The position numbers were made by a program, and so were the translations under genes. The notes below the pieces were generated by a model. The model made no database searches and was not told the DNA's origin. It saw only the letters and a list, made by a program, of their open reading frames with translations. From Candidatus Levybacteria bacterium GW2011_GWA1_37_16 (GTDB lineage: Bacteria > Patescibacteriota > Microgenomatia > Levybacterales > UBA12049), in the NCBI GenBank assembly GCA_943354875.1, contig CALRDJ010000004.1:1-38600 (forward strand): a stretch of 38,600 nucleotides of DNA, given 5' to 3'. The first letter of the stretch is position 1. The number at the start of each line of letters is the position of its first letter. Below are positions 29,873 through 38,426 of this stretch, piece by piece.

Positions 29873-31213
29873 TTATTCTTCCACTCGTTTTATATCGGCG
29901 CCAAGTATTCCAAGACGCTGATCCAACCGCTCATATCCACGATCTAAATGATGCACTCCAAATATTACGCTCTCACCTATTGCTGCGAGTGCTCCTAGAA
30001 TTAGGGTAGCTCCCGCTCGTAAATCACTAACGGTAACTACTCCATTATGGAGATTTGTAGGGCCATTAATTTTTGCCGCATGAAGATATTCCGGCCTATC
30101 ATCTAAAACGTTAAAATTATAAACCTTTTCCGCATCATCTATCACCGGATTAAATAGCTCTATGTGCGCACCCATTTTCCGAAGCTCCCCTACATAACTA
30201 AAACGATTTTCATACACTGTCTCGTGAATGATTGACTCGCCATGAGCCTTGGTCATCAGAACTGCCCATGGACCCTGCCAGTCTGTCATAAAACCTGGAT
30301 ATGGAGCAGTCGTAATATGAGTCGCTTTTAATGGCCCTTTGTAAAAAAATCTCATTCCGTCTTCAACCTCTTCAACTCCTCCGCCAATCTTTTCAAGTTC
30401 ATGAAGAAATTCTTTTAAATGCGATTTATGAGCATCTTGCACGACTATGTCCCCTTCAGTAATAATAGCTGCTACTGCGAGAGTAACGATTTCGTTTCGA
30501 TCCGGACTAATTCTAAAAGTAGTACCATGTAGTTTCTCAACGCCCTCGATAGAAATAGTTCGCATATTACTTCTCGTAATACGAGCACCCATAGAATTTA
30601 AAAGCTCTATGAGCTCATCTACTTCTGGCTCTTCTGCAGCATTTTCTAAAATAGTTTTACCAGATGCCAAAACTGCAGCTAAAATCAAAGTTTCTGTTCC
30701 TGTGTGAGTGTTTTTTTCAAAAACATAGGTTGTACCAGTCAAAAATGGAGAGGAATTTTTTTTCGTTCGAGCATGAAAATTACCATCTTCACTCATGTAA
30801 TCAATCTCAGTTCCCATAGCGGTCAATCCATCTATTACTCGATCTATGGGTCTTGCACCGATACGACAACCTCCCGGATTAGGAATTACTGCCTGTCCAG
30901 TACGAGCCAAGAGAGGAGCCAGGAACATCGATGACGCTCGAATATTTGCAGCCTTGGTCAAAGCCACATCGCTTTTCCTAAACGACTTCATCTCTATAGT
31001 CGCCGTGTGGTCCTGAATCGTCACATTTCCACCAAGCTCTCCAATAATTTCAGTCATTACGTGAAAATCTGAAATCAAAGGAATATTTTCTATAATAACG
31101 GGGTCTTCGGTAAGACATGCTGCAACGAGTGCCTTGAGGGCTACATTCTTCGCACCCGAAACAGAAACAGCTCCCGAAAGCTTTCTACCCCCTGCTACAA
31201 TCAATTGCTCCAT
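29873..31213 (-). CDS. murA: UDP-GlcNAc 1-carboxyvinyltransferase MurA
   Basis: 446 residues, the usual MurA length being about 420. Lys-Asn in Ser-Gly-Ala-Lys-Asn-Val-Ala is near residue 20. The catalytic Cys sits in Pro-Gly-Gly-Cys-Arg-Ile-Gly-Ala-Arg-Pro-Ile-Asp-Arg near 118, so fosfomycin sensitivity is expected from family knowledge. Asp-Arg-Asn-Glu near 238 and Asp-Leu-Arg-Ala-Gly near 402 are also present. It adds enolpyruvate to UDP-GlcNAc. It has a 103-base gap and its own promoter upstream. Confidence 0.97.
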   Translation of the reverse strand: MEQLIVAGGRKLSGAVSVSGAKNVALKALVAACLTEDPVIIENIPLISDFHVMTEIIGELGGNVTIQDHTATIEMKSFRKSDVALTKAANIRASSMFLAPLLARTGQAVIPNPGGCRIGARPIDRVIDGLTAMGTEIDYMSEDGNFHARTKKNSSPFLTGTTYVFEKNTHTGTETLILAAVLASGKTILENAAEEPEVDELIELLNSMGARITRSNMRTISIEGVEKLHGTTFRISPDRNEIVTLAVAAIITEGDIVVQDAHKSHLKEFLHELEKIGGGVEEVEDGMRFFYKGPLKATHITTAPYPGFMTDWQGPWAVLMTKAHGESIIHETVYENRFSYVGELRKMGAHIELFNPVIDDAEKVYNFNVLDDRPEYLHAAKINGPTNLHNGVVTVSDLRAGATLILGALAAIGESVIFGVHHLDRGYERLDQRLGILGADIKRVEE

Positions 31214-31240
31214 AATAAAATCAGCTGAAACTGTTTGCTT

Positions 31241-31249
31241 ATTGTATCA
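31241..31249 (-). promoter_or_regulatory. Extended -10 promoter of murA
   Basis: TGA-TACAAT on the minus strand, 27 bases before the murA ATG, within the 103-base gap between murC and murA. Confidence 0.45.
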
Positions 31250-31316
31250 TTTACTGAGCCTGAGGACAAATGACGAACCTATAAAAAATCATGGTTTTGG
31301 AAGACACTCTCTAGCC

Positions 31317-32741
31317 TCAAACCTTATCTGACAACGTTAGGTTATCCAATGCTTTATAAATATTTCCAGCCCCCATGATCACGACTATTGTTTTACTGCT
31401 ATATGGATCTTCTGAAAGAAGTGTGTGTACTTCGTCAACGCTCGAAATATGTCTAGCTTTTATACCTGACTCTATCAGTTTTTTTACCAACATCTCAGAA
31501 GAAATAGTCTCATCTTTTTCTTCACGAAGTGAAGCATAAATATCAGTAATTACGACTTCTTTTGCACCATCAAATGCTTTGGAAAAGTCGTCAAATAGTG
31601 CTTTTGTACGAGAATAAGTATGAGGCTGGAAAATACATACAATCTCTGACTTTGGATATCTGTCTTCTAGTCCTTTTAGTGTTTTTTTAATTTCTGTAGG
31701 GTGATGAGCGTAGTCATCGAAAACACGTGCGCCCGATGGCAAAAGTCCTCTAAACTCCAAACGCCTCTTCGTACCTCTGAATTCCATAAGCCCTTTTTTT
31801 ATAACATCCAGAGATAATCCAAGCTCGAGCCCTACCACAAGTGTTGCCAGCGCATTCAAAGCGTTATGATCACCGGGTACTTTAATACTGAACTCTCCTA
31901 GATCTGTGCCATTACTTTCTACCCAGAAAAAAGTCTGTTCTCCTGAATGAGAGACTTTCGAAATACGAAAATCGTTTCCCTCTAAAAATCCATATGTGAT
32001 CACACGCGTTTGCATGAAATTCATAATTTTTCGTACTTCTCGATCATCACCACACGCCACGAGTACCCCGCCACTCTCTATACCGTTTGCAAACTGGAGA
32101 AATGCGTTAGAAATATCCTCCAAGGTCGGATATAGATCTGTGTGATCGAGCTCTATATTCGTTATCACTCCAATTTCCGGATGTTGCCATAAAAATTTCG
32201 GAGTTTTATCGTGCTGAGGCTCAGTGGCATACTCATCTGCTTCTGCTACGAAATAGCTACCATGTCCAAAATGACCGGATGATCCAAGCGGAAGCAGTTC
32301 ACTAGTGCCAACTAGGTATGATGGATCTTTCATCGCATGAGAAAGCATAGTGGCGATAAAAGCAGTCGTGGTGGTTTTTCCATGAGATCCAGCCACAGAA
32401 ATACCGGTGAGAGATCTGTTGAAAAACGCTCCACTCATAAAAAGCCCTGCTGCTTCTCCCTGAGTAATCACATCCATACTCAAAAGCTTAGCCACTTTTA
32501 CTTCAGGGTTATCATATCCTCCATGCGCTCCAGTAGTAATAACTATATCTACGCCATTTAAGTGATCTTTGGAAAAACCAATAAGCGGCTCTATGCCAGC
32601 TTTTTTTAACTGAATATCTGTAATAAACTCTTCTGCGATATCACACCCAGTCACGGTAAATCCTGCCTCTTTTGCTATTACCGCTAAAGGGGCTATTCCA
32701 ACCCCTTTTACTCCTATAAAATGAATATGTTTCTTCTTCAT
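31317..32741 (-). CDS. murC: UDP-MurNAc-L-alanine ligase MurC
   Basis: 474 residues from the ATG at 32741, which overlaps the murE stop as ATGA; a longer frame from 32780 lies fully inside murE. Domain 1 has Gly-Val-Lys-Gly-Val-Gly near residue 10. The ATP loop is Gly-Ser-His-Gly-Lys-Thr-Thr-Thr near 118. Asp-Glu-Tyr/Asn-Ile-Glu-Leu-Asp-His lies near 187-209, Asp-Asp-Tyr-Ala-His-His-Pro-Thr-Glu near 342, and Phe-Gln-Pro-His-Thr-Tyr-Ser-Arg-Thr near 370. It adds the first amino acid to UDP-MurNAc. The related recycling ligase Mpl is less likely given the cluster. Confidence 0.93.
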   Translation of the reverse strand: MKKKHIHFIGVKGVGIAPLAVIAKEAGFTVTGCDIAEEFITDIQLKKAGIEPLIGFSKDHLNGVDIVITTGAHGGYDNPEVKVAKLLSMDVITQGEAAGLFMSGAFFNRSLTGISVAGSHGKTTTTAFIATMLSHAMKDPSYLVGTSELLPLGSSGHFGHGSYFVAEADEYATEPQHDKTPKFLWQHPEIGVITNIELDHTDLYPTLEDISNAFLQFANGIESGGVLVACGDDREVRKIMNFMQTRVITYGFLEGNDFRISKVSHSGEQTFFWVESNGTDLGEFSIKVPGDHNALNALATLVVGLELGLSLDVIKKGLMEFRGTKRRLEFRGLLPSGARVFDDYAHHPTEIKKTLKGLEDRYPKSEIVCIFQPHTYSRTKALFDDFSKAFDGAKEVVITDIYASLREEKDETISSEMLVKKLIESGIKARHISSVDEVHTLLSEDPYSSKTIVVIMGAGNIYKALDNLTLSDKV

Positions 32742-33910
32742 GCTTTCAAAGCCTTTTCTACCACTTCTTGATCGCTCCATGGAACTTCTCCTTGACCTAG
32801 ATTCATCGATAATTCATGTCCTTTTCCAGTAATTACTACAGTATCGTCTTTTTTCGCCAAAGACAATGCCTTCCATATCGCATTCTCCCTGTTTGGAATT
32901 TTTAAAACTTCGATTTCTTTCAAGTTCTTAATCCCAGCCTCTATATCCTCAATAATATTCTCCACCCGCTCACTTCGCGGATCTTCGGCTGTTAAAATAA
33001 TAACATCTGCATACTGCGCAGATGCTGCACCCATAAATGGTCTCTTACTCGTATCCCGGTCCCCAGCTGAGCCAAACACATGAATGATCCTACCCGCCGT
33101 TTCGCCTCTCAATGCCTGCAGTACATGGGAAATAGCGTTTGGGGTGTGAGCAAAATCAACCACTACCTGAAATCCATCGTCATGAACAAGCTCCATCCGT
33201 CCTTTTGGCAATAAAAATGTTCCAAGTGATCCACGTATGGTTTTTTCTGCAATTTTTAACTCTTTTGCGACTGCGACCGCTGCCAAGCAATTATATTTAT
33301 TAAAGTTTCCGATCAGTTTTGTCTTAAACAAAAAATTGATCGCATTTACGTCGCCACTTTTCAACCCATAGGTAATAACCATTTTTCCATTCTCCAGCTG
33401 AGGCCTCACGATTTCGTAGGACTGATCCTCTATATTAACTACTGCAACAGCTGAGGTTTCCAACAGTTTTATTTTAGTTTTTACATACCGCTCATATGTC
33501 TTATGATAATCCAAGTGTTCATGAGTAACATTCGTAAGTACCCCGATTAAAAAACTTATTCCCCATACTCGATACTGATCTAGGGCGTGAGAGGTAACTT
33601 CAAGCACCATATACTCATCTCCCGAATCAATTGCTTTTCTCAGAAACTTCTGTACAGCCCAAGGAGATGGAGTAGTAACATGAAAACCAGTATCATACAC
33701 TTTTCCACTTATAACTGCAGAGACAGTTGATACCATAGAAACTTTTTTTCCTGCATCACGAAGTATGTGATAAATAAGTGAAGTAGTCGTAGTCTTTCCA
33801 TCAGTACCAGTTACCCCTATCACAGTGAGTTTCTGACCCGGAAATCCATACCATATGACTGCCAAAACTGCTATACACAGATGGTAAATATTTTTAATAC
33901 TCTGCTGCAT
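32738..33910 (-). CDS. murE: MurE-type ligase lacking the N-terminal domain
   Basis: 390 residues, about 100 shorter than classical MurE. After a short hydrophobic segment (residues 5-22) the ATP loop Gly-Val-Thr-Gly-Thr-Asp-Gly-Lys-Thr-Thr-Thr starts near 33. Then come Thr-Thr-Pro-Ser-Pro near 79, Glu-Val-Thr-Ser-His-Ala-Leu near 103, Asn-Val-Thr-His-Glu-His-Leu-Asp near 126, Asn-Lys-Tyr-Asn near 197 and Asp-Phe-Ala-His-Thr-Pro-Asn-Ala near 255. The third-residue amino acid is uncertain: Glu-Asp-Pro-Arg is present where diaminopimelate enzymes have Asp-Asn-Pro-Arg. The first transcript of the murE-murC pair is leaderless. Confidence 0.9.
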   Translation of the reverse strand: MQQSIKNIYHLCIAVLAVIWYGFPGQKLTVIGVTGTDGKTTTTSLIYHILRDAGKKVSMVSTVSAVISGKVYDTGFHVTTPSPWAVQKFLRKAIDSGDEYMVLEVTSHALDQYRVWGISFLIGVLTNVTHEHLDYHKTYERYVKTKIKLLETSAVAVVNIEDQSYEIVRPQLENGKMVITYGLKSGDVNAINFLFKTKLIGNFNKYNCLAAVAVAKELKIAEKTIRGSLGTFLLPKGRMELVHDDGFQVVVDFAHTPNAISHVLQALRGETAGRIIHVFGSAGDRDTSKRPFMGAASAQYADVIILTAEDPRSERVENIIEDIEAGIKNLKEIEVLKIPNRENAIWKALSLAKKDDTVVITGKGHELSMNLGQGEVPWSDQEVVEKALKA

Positions 33911-33916
33911 GCCTGT

Positions 33917-33938
33917 ATTATATCCAAACTGCTATAAT
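33917..33938. promoter_or_regulatory. Face-to-face promoters of murE and the Nudix gene
   Basis: The minus-strand TATAAT (33917-33922) ends six bases before the murE ATG at 33910, and the plus-strand TGC-TATAAT (33930-33938) ends six bases before the Nudix ATG at 33945. The two start codons are only 34 bases apart, so the promoters must overlap and polymerases compete. Confidence 0.65.
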
Positions 33939-33944
33939 AAAGCC

Positions 33945-34376
33945 ATGCAAAAGGGCGTTGATTATATAGGAGTAGGCGTCGGAGCAATCATATTGAATGA
34001 GAAAAACCAAGTATTTATGTCCAAACGCGGAAAAAAATGTCGCAATGAAGTGGGACTATGGGAGTTTCCAGGCGGAGCAGTCGAATTCGGACATTCTCTT
34101 GAAGACAGCATACGACGAGAAGTAAAAGAAGAGTTTGGAATAGAGATAGAAGTTCTAGAATTATTTGACGTTTGCAATCACATCATTAAGAACGAAAATC
34201 AACATTGGGTTTCGCCTACTTTTTTATGTAAAATCAAACAAGGTACACCTCAAATCATGGAACCTGAAAAATGTGATGAGATTGATTGGGTTGAGCTAGA
34301 AGATGTAGACAAGCGCCCTTTAAGCCTGGTTACCGCAAATAGCCTCCCAGCGCTTCGTCAAAAATTCAGCAAATAA
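33945..34376 (+). CDS. Nudix hydrolase
   Basis: 143 residues from the ATG at 33945, chosen for the extended -10 box six bases upstream; an in-frame ATG at 33909 lies upstream of that promoter and would not be transcribed from it. A complete Nudix box spans about residues 42-65 (Gly-Gly-Ala-Val-Glu-Phe-Gly, then Arg-Arg-Glu-Val-Lys-Glu-Glu-Phe-Gly). Relatives hydrolyse 8-oxo-dGTP, CTP or other nucleotides; the substrate is undetermined. It is on the opposite strand within the wall cluster and convergent with ftsI, two bases apart. Confidence 0.9.
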   Translation: MQKGVDYIGVGVGAIILNEKNQVFMSKRGKKCRNEVGLWEFPGGAVEFGHSLEDSIRREVKEEFGIEIEVLELFDVCNHIIKNENQHWVSPTFLCKIKQGTPQIMEPEKCDEIDWVELEDVDKRPLSLVTANSLPALRQKFSK

Positions 34377-34378
34377 CC

Positions 34379-36064
34379 TCACTGACTTGGCGCAATACCG
34401 TAATGCGCAAATAAGTCTCTGGCGATATCGAAAAAGACTGGTGCTGCTGTTTCTGCTCCATAGATAGAACTCGTAGGGCGATCTATAACAACGAGCATAG
34501 CGAACTTGGGATCTTGCGCAGGGGCAAAACCGATAAATGAAGCAATCGTTTTAGTAGGATCATAATGTCCTGCAATAGGAATCTGAGCTGTTCCTGTTTT
34601 TCCAGCTACACGATATCCTTTTATTTTTGCAAATTGCGCTTCTCCTTTATCTACTGCATTTACGAGTATTTCTGTCATGACTTTAGCAGTGGCCTCCGAA
34701 ACTGGTTGGCCTACTAGCTTAGGCGGTATAGTAATGATCTGCCCTTCAGGTGTTTGAATTTCTTTCACTATATGAGGCTCCATACGCTTACCACCGTTGG
34801 CTAGAGATGAAAAAGCAGAAAGTAATTCGATAGGAGTAACTGATATTCCCTGCCCAAAGCTTAAGGTTGCCACATCAATTGGATACCAATTTTTCGACGG
34901 ACGAAGTCCCACTGACACCTCCCCCTGCAAATCTACACCTGTTAAGTCACCAATACCAAATTTCTTCAGATAATCAAGCATACGATCGATCCCCAACTGC
35001 TGAGATACATACACCATTCCTGTATTATCTGAATGAATAATAACTTCAGTCATATCAATATCTTTTTTATATTGATTATTCCAGGTTCTCACTTCATACC
35101 CACCTATAGAAAGTGGACTTGCACAGATAGGACATTTGGTATCAGGCTTTACCACCTTACTATCGATGCCAGCCGCCATTATCAAGGCTTTAAAGGTAGA
35201 ACCAGGCTCGTATAAATTTGTAATAAGAGGATTTTTATAGGTATTCACGTCATAGTCGCGATATGATCTCGGGTCAAATGACGGAAATGATGCCATCGAT
35301 AAAATACTACCAGTCTTTGGGTCCATAATAATTACCATGCCAGAGACAGCACCAAAGTTCTCAATTCCCTTTTTTAACTTTCGCTCAACCAAAAACTGTA
35401 TCGCCCGATCAACCGTAAGAGTAAGATTACGACCATTTATTCGCCCTGAATCATTATTCATCTTCGCTAAAATCGGCCTTCCCACGGCATCATCTATCTG
35501 TATCGCAACTCCTCCTTTTCCTCGAAGTTGCCTATCATAGTATCCTTCTATGCCAAAGTACCCTTTATCTTCACCAGTGTCGTTTTTACCGACGAATCCA
35601 ATCAACTGCGCTGCCATGGAAGCTTCTGGATAAAATCTCACATATTGCTCTTCAAATCCTACGCCTGTTAATGTAAGTTTTTCCAATTCATCTTTTACAG
35701 AAACATCAATATTTTTTTCAATAGGTACCCAAAAAAGATCCTGACGCAATTGAGCACTCACCGATGCTGGATCTAGAGACAACTTTTCAGACAAAATAAT
35801 AGATATTTTTTCTTTATCGACCTCTGAAATTTCTTTCGGATTCGCATACAAAAGATACGAAATTTTATTTGATGCTATAGGAAATCCATCGGAAGTACGA
35901 ATTTCTCCTCGCTCAGGAGATATAACGATTTGCTTACCGTATTGCGAGGCTCCCATAGCTGACAGCTCTTCAGCTTTTACGACCTGCCAGTAAAATAACC
36001 GAGTTATGATAAGAAAAAATAACCCGAGGAAGACGAAAAGAGATAAGCGGTACCGCCACTTCAT
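34379..36064 (-). CDS. ftsI: Class B penicillin-binding protein, FtsI/PBP2-like transpeptidase
   Basis: 561 residues. One membrane helix (about 5-25) is followed by the PBP dimerisation domain (Pro-Glu-Arg-Gly-Glu-Ile near 49) and the transpeptidase. Active-site motifs: Ser-x-x-Lys as Gly-Ser-Thr-Phe-Lys near 288, Ser-x-Asn as Ser-Asp-Asn near 345, and Lys-Thr-Gly-Thr near 490. It cross-links stem peptides at the septum, paired with FtsW. The start overlaps the ftsL-like stop by four bases. Position in the mraZ cluster favours FtsI. Confidence 0.95.
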   Translation of the reverse strand: MKWRYRLSLFVFLGLFFLIITRLFYWQVVKAEELSAMGASQYGKQIVISPERGEIRTSDGFPIASNKISYLLYANPKEISEVDKEKISIILSEKLSLDPASVSAQLRQDLFWVPIEKNIDVSVKDELEKLTLTGVGFEEQYVRFYPEASMAAQLIGFVGKNDTGEDKGYFGIEGYYDRQLRGKGGVAIQIDDAVGRPILAKMNNDSGRINGRNLTLTVDRAIQFLVERKLKKGIENFGAVSGMVIIMDPKTGSILSMASFPSFDPRSYRDYDVNTYKNPLITNLYEPGSTFKALIMAAGIDSKVVKPDTKCPICASPLSIGGYEVRTWNNQYKKDIDMTEVIIHSDNTGMVYVSQQLGIDRMLDYLKKFGIGDLTGVDLQGEVSVGLRPSKNWYPIDVATLSFGQGISVTPIELLSAFSSLANGGKRMEPHIVKEIQTPEGQIITIPPKLVGQPVSEATAKVMTEILVNAVDKGEAQFAKIKGYRVAGKTGTAQIPIAGHYDPTKTIASFIGFAPAQDPKFAMLVVIDRPTSSIYGAETAAPVFFDIARDLFAHYGIAPSQ

Positions 36065-36345
36065 GGTCGTATAGCGAGTGGTAATGGCGCAGATAAGACT
36101 ATCGGTGACTTACTCGTGATAAATCCCAGGTCTGCAGCACTCGATGCTATCGTATTATATGACGACAATACCAATAACTGCTGGGCTAACAGAGTGTTTT
36201 CTGTCTTATATGTTTTGATTTGGTCTTGTAAGCCCCCCAATACTATTCCTGTAGTCGACAATTTATTTGAAACGACGATCTGAATTATCGATAAGACAAA
36301 TATTATTCCGATAACTAATGTGATAAATGTTACTGCTTTTTTCAT
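36061..36345 (-). CDS. ftsL: FtsL-like division protein
   Basis: 94 residues from the ATG at 36345, one base after the rsmH stop; a TTG start at 36360 inside rsmH is unlikely. A transmembrane helix at about 3-26 is followed by a periplasm-side coiled coil (about 38-62, with Leu/Ile heptads) and a short tail. Sequence similarity is low in this family, so the name rests on size, topology and the rsmH-ftsL-ftsI order. FtsL links FtsQ to the FtsW/FtsI synthase. Confidence 0.72.
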   Translation of the reverse strand: MKKAVTFITLVIGIIFVLSIIQIVVSNKLSTTGIVLGGLQDQIKTYKTENTLLAQQLLVLSSYNTIASSAADLGFITSKSPIVLSAPLPLAIRP

Positions 36346-36346
36346 A

Positions 36347-37237
36347 TTACTTTTTCTCAAAAACTCTCAATTTCGCACTTCTACTTCTTCTGTTCTCCTC
36401 TTGTTCTAAGTCAGATGGAATTATTGGTTTTTTCGTAACTATAATTCCAAGATTTTTCTCTTCAAACTCTTTGAAAACATTCTTAACTATTCTGTCTTCC
36501 AGCGAGTGAAAAGATATAACCGCTAGCCTTCCACCCGTACTGAGTAGCGCAAGTGCCTTCGGCAAACTCTCAGTGAGCCCATGCAGCTCATCGTTCACTG
36601 CTATCCGAAGCGCTTGAAATACTTTCGTCGCTGGATCTGTTTTCGCAAATGTTCTCTTCGGTCCCCGTATGAGCTCTGCCAATTCACTCGTAGTAACTAT
36701 TGGCTTTACTCCACGGGCGCTGATAATACGATCACAAATGGCCCGAGCATTATATTCTTCACCCAATGTAATAAATAGTTCATATAATTCATTTTTCGTT
36801 AATCCATTTACTAGATCTGCGGCAGTAACTCCGAGCTCTGAGCTCATCCGCATATCCAGTGGACCTTCTCTTTGGAAACTAAAACCTCTTTCCGGCGTAT
36901 CTATCTGATGACTGGAAACTCCTAGGTCGTATAAAATGCCTGAAACAGCTTCTATTTCTGCTTCCGCTACCAACTTGTCAATGTCCCTGAAATTCCCTCT
37001 TACCAGTTTTACATCCACTCCAATTTTGAACTTTGAGTTTTGAACTTTGAATTTATCCTCAACATAGCTAATCGAATCTGCATCCTGATCAACCCCCAAT
37101 ACTCTTCCGCCCTGCTGAATGATCGCGAGACTGTGTCCTCCGCCCCCCAATGTCGCATCTATATACCAGTGATCTTTCTCGATACGCAATGCCTCCACAA
37201 CTTCTCGTAACAGTACTGATGTATGATAGGTACTCAC
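36347..37237 (-). CDS. rsmH: 16S rRNA (cytosine1402-N4)-methyltransferase RsmH
   Basis: 296 residues from a GTG that shares one base with the mraZ stop. SAM-binding motif Thr-Leu-Gly-Gly-Gly-Gly-His near residues 30-36, Arg-Gly-Asn-Phe-Arg near 80, Asp-Leu-Gly-Val-Ser-Ser near 105, and Phe-His-Ser-Leu-Glu-Asp-Arg near 254 are all diagnostic. It methylates N4 of C1402 in 16S rRNA. The gene is the usual neighbour of mraZ. Confidence 0.97.
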   Translation of the reverse strand: MSTYHTSVLLREVVEALRIEKDHWYIDATLGGGGHSLAIIQQGGRVLGVDQDADSISYVEDKFKVQNSKFKIGVDVKLVRGNFRDIDKLVAEAEIEAVSGILYDLGVSSHQIDTPERGFSFQREGPLDMRMSSELGVTAADLVNGLTKNELYELFITLGEEYNARAICDRIISARGVKPIVTTSELAELIRGPKRTFAKTDPATKVFQALRIAVNDELHGLTESLPKALALLSTGGRLAVISFHSLEDRIVKNVFKEFEEKNLGIIVTKKPIIPSDLEQEENRRSRSAKLRVFEKK

Positions 37238-37674
37238 TAAGCCTTTTTCTCACTTTCAGTAAGTTTTCGGGCTATAGATTCTATATTTTTTTCAAGGTTC
37301 TTTCTGTATTCTTCCCATCGTTTCTTGTCCCATAGCTCCACATATCGATCAATGCCTAAGAATACAACTTCGTTTTGAATTTTTCCAAAGTCTCGTAGGT
37401 AAGCAGGTATAACAAACCTTCCTTTGCTATCGAGCTCCACTGACGTTGCTCCGCCAAGGAGAAAGCGCTGGGTGTCACGTGCTTCTGAGTGAATAAAAGG
37501 CTTGCCTTCCGTTCCTTCCAAGAGTGATTTCCATCCTTCTTCTGATACGATAATAAGCGAGTTTTCATAACCAAATGTGATAATTAACTTATCTCCGAAC
37601 TGTTCTCTAAATTTCTTTGGAAATCCAATTCTGTTTTTCTCTCCAATACTGCTTTCATATTGTCCTAGTACCAT
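37237..37674 (-). CDS. mraZ: Transcriptional regulator MraZ
   Basis: 145 residues with two SpoVT-AbrB-type half-domains. The first has Asp/Glu-x-Lys-x-Arg-Ile-x-Phe-Pro near residue 13-20. The second has Leu-Asp-Ser-Lys-Gly-Arg-Phe-Val-Ile-Pro near 78-87. It forms a ring oligomer and binds direct repeats upstream of its own operon, repressing the division cluster in studied bacteria. Such repeats are present at 37700-37727. A Lys/Glu-rich C-terminal helix extends it slightly. Confidence 0.97.
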   Translation of the reverse strand: MVLGQYESSIGEKNRIGFPKKFREQFGDKLIITFGYENSLIIVSEEGWKSLLEGTEGKPFIHSEARDTQRFLLGGATSVELDSKGRFVIPAYLRDFGKIQNEVVFLGIDRYVELWDKKRWEEYRKNLEKNIESIARKLTESEKKA

Positions 37675-37699
37675 GTTTTCTCTTCACCCTCCGAATCAT

Positions 37700-37733
37700 C
37701 CCACTTTCTCCCACTTTCGACCACTTTATATCA
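37700..37733 (-). promoter_or_regulatory. MraZ operator and mraZ promoter
   Basis: On the minus strand three 10-bp-spaced repeats AAAGTGG(T/G) lie at 37720-37727, 37710-37717 and 37700-37707, the last two being AAAGTGGG. The extended -10 box TGA-TATAAA (37725-37733) overlaps the first repeat by three bases. GTGGG repeats are the known binding sites of MraZ. The remaining upstream sequence to 37883 has TTGACA at 37756-37761, which is too far from this -10 to pair with it. Confidence 0.75.
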
Positions 37734-37883
37734 TTTTGAACCCTTTTCAACACCCTGTCAAGCAGTAGAAGTATGGTTTTTTAGGCGGACAAACACTAAA
37801 TATAGACCCATCTATGCCGATCGACTGAGCTAGGCAGGAAGGTTAAAAAAATAATGTCAGAAGAGTTAAAACAGGAATCGGAA

Positions 37884-38345
37884 TTAGAGGTTTAGAGTCA
37901 TGTCTGCCTGATATGATTTACCATCTGATTTCATAATTTTCAAAAATAACTTTACACTTGTAACTCCTTCATCATACTTACATTTTCCAGATGAACAAGT
38001 ACCCAAATCTATAAAGGTCGACTCCATCTTCGTACCGAGTGGCTCTACGTGGCCGATGGCACCACGAGGAATATCTCCTTTGGTTACATAGCTTAATTCA
38101 TAATCAACCCCTGTGATATCCTTTGCATTCGCGATGACAAATTTAACTGCTTTGTTATCTCCCCTCGCACTCATAGTAAGACCAAGCTCAGATGCAGAAA
38201 GTACCGGCACGGATTCCTCGACCATACCCTCTGATGTAACCGATGACGTTTTCGTATTCTTACTGGACAACATATACACACCACCACCGATAGCAATTAC
38301 TGCCAAAACTGCTATAGCGATAAGAAGCTGCTTATTTTTCATCAT
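37884..38345 (-). CDS. Membrane-anchored exported protein of unknown function
   Basis: 153 residues. Two consecutive ATGs (38345, 38342) are possible; AATAAT six bases before the second favours that one. A hydrophobic helix at about 7-26 is followed by a Ser/Thr/Glu-rich linker (30-50) and a domain of about 100 residues with alternating hydrophobic residues typical of a beta sandwich. It contains Cys-Ser-Ser-Gly-Lys-Cys near 121-126, which could form a small disulphide loop. I know similar short anchored proteins from CPR genomes, but no function. Confidence 0.62.
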   Translation of the reverse strand: MMKNKQLLIAIAVLAVIAIGGGVYMLSSKNTKTSSVTSEGMVEESVPVLSASELGLTMSARGDNKAVKFVIANAKDITGVDYELSYVTKGDIPRGAIGHVEPLGTKMESTFIDLGTCSSGKCKYDEGVTSVKLFLKIMKSDGKSYQADMTLNL

Positions 38346-38390
38346 AGGATTATTGTGACCAATCTGCTATGGATTGTCAACACCCCTGTC

Positions 38391-38419
38391 TTGACAGAAA
38401 GCAAAAAACTTATTAGTAT
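38391..38419 (+). promoter_or_regulatory. Near-consensus promoter of the 38427 gene
   Basis: TTGACA (38391-38396), a 17-base spacer, then TAGTAT (38414-38419), with the ATG starting eight bases after. The transcript is expected to begin on the start codon. This is the only perfect -35 box at correct spacing that I found in the window. Confidence 0.7.
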
Positions 38420-38426
38420 CATTCGC

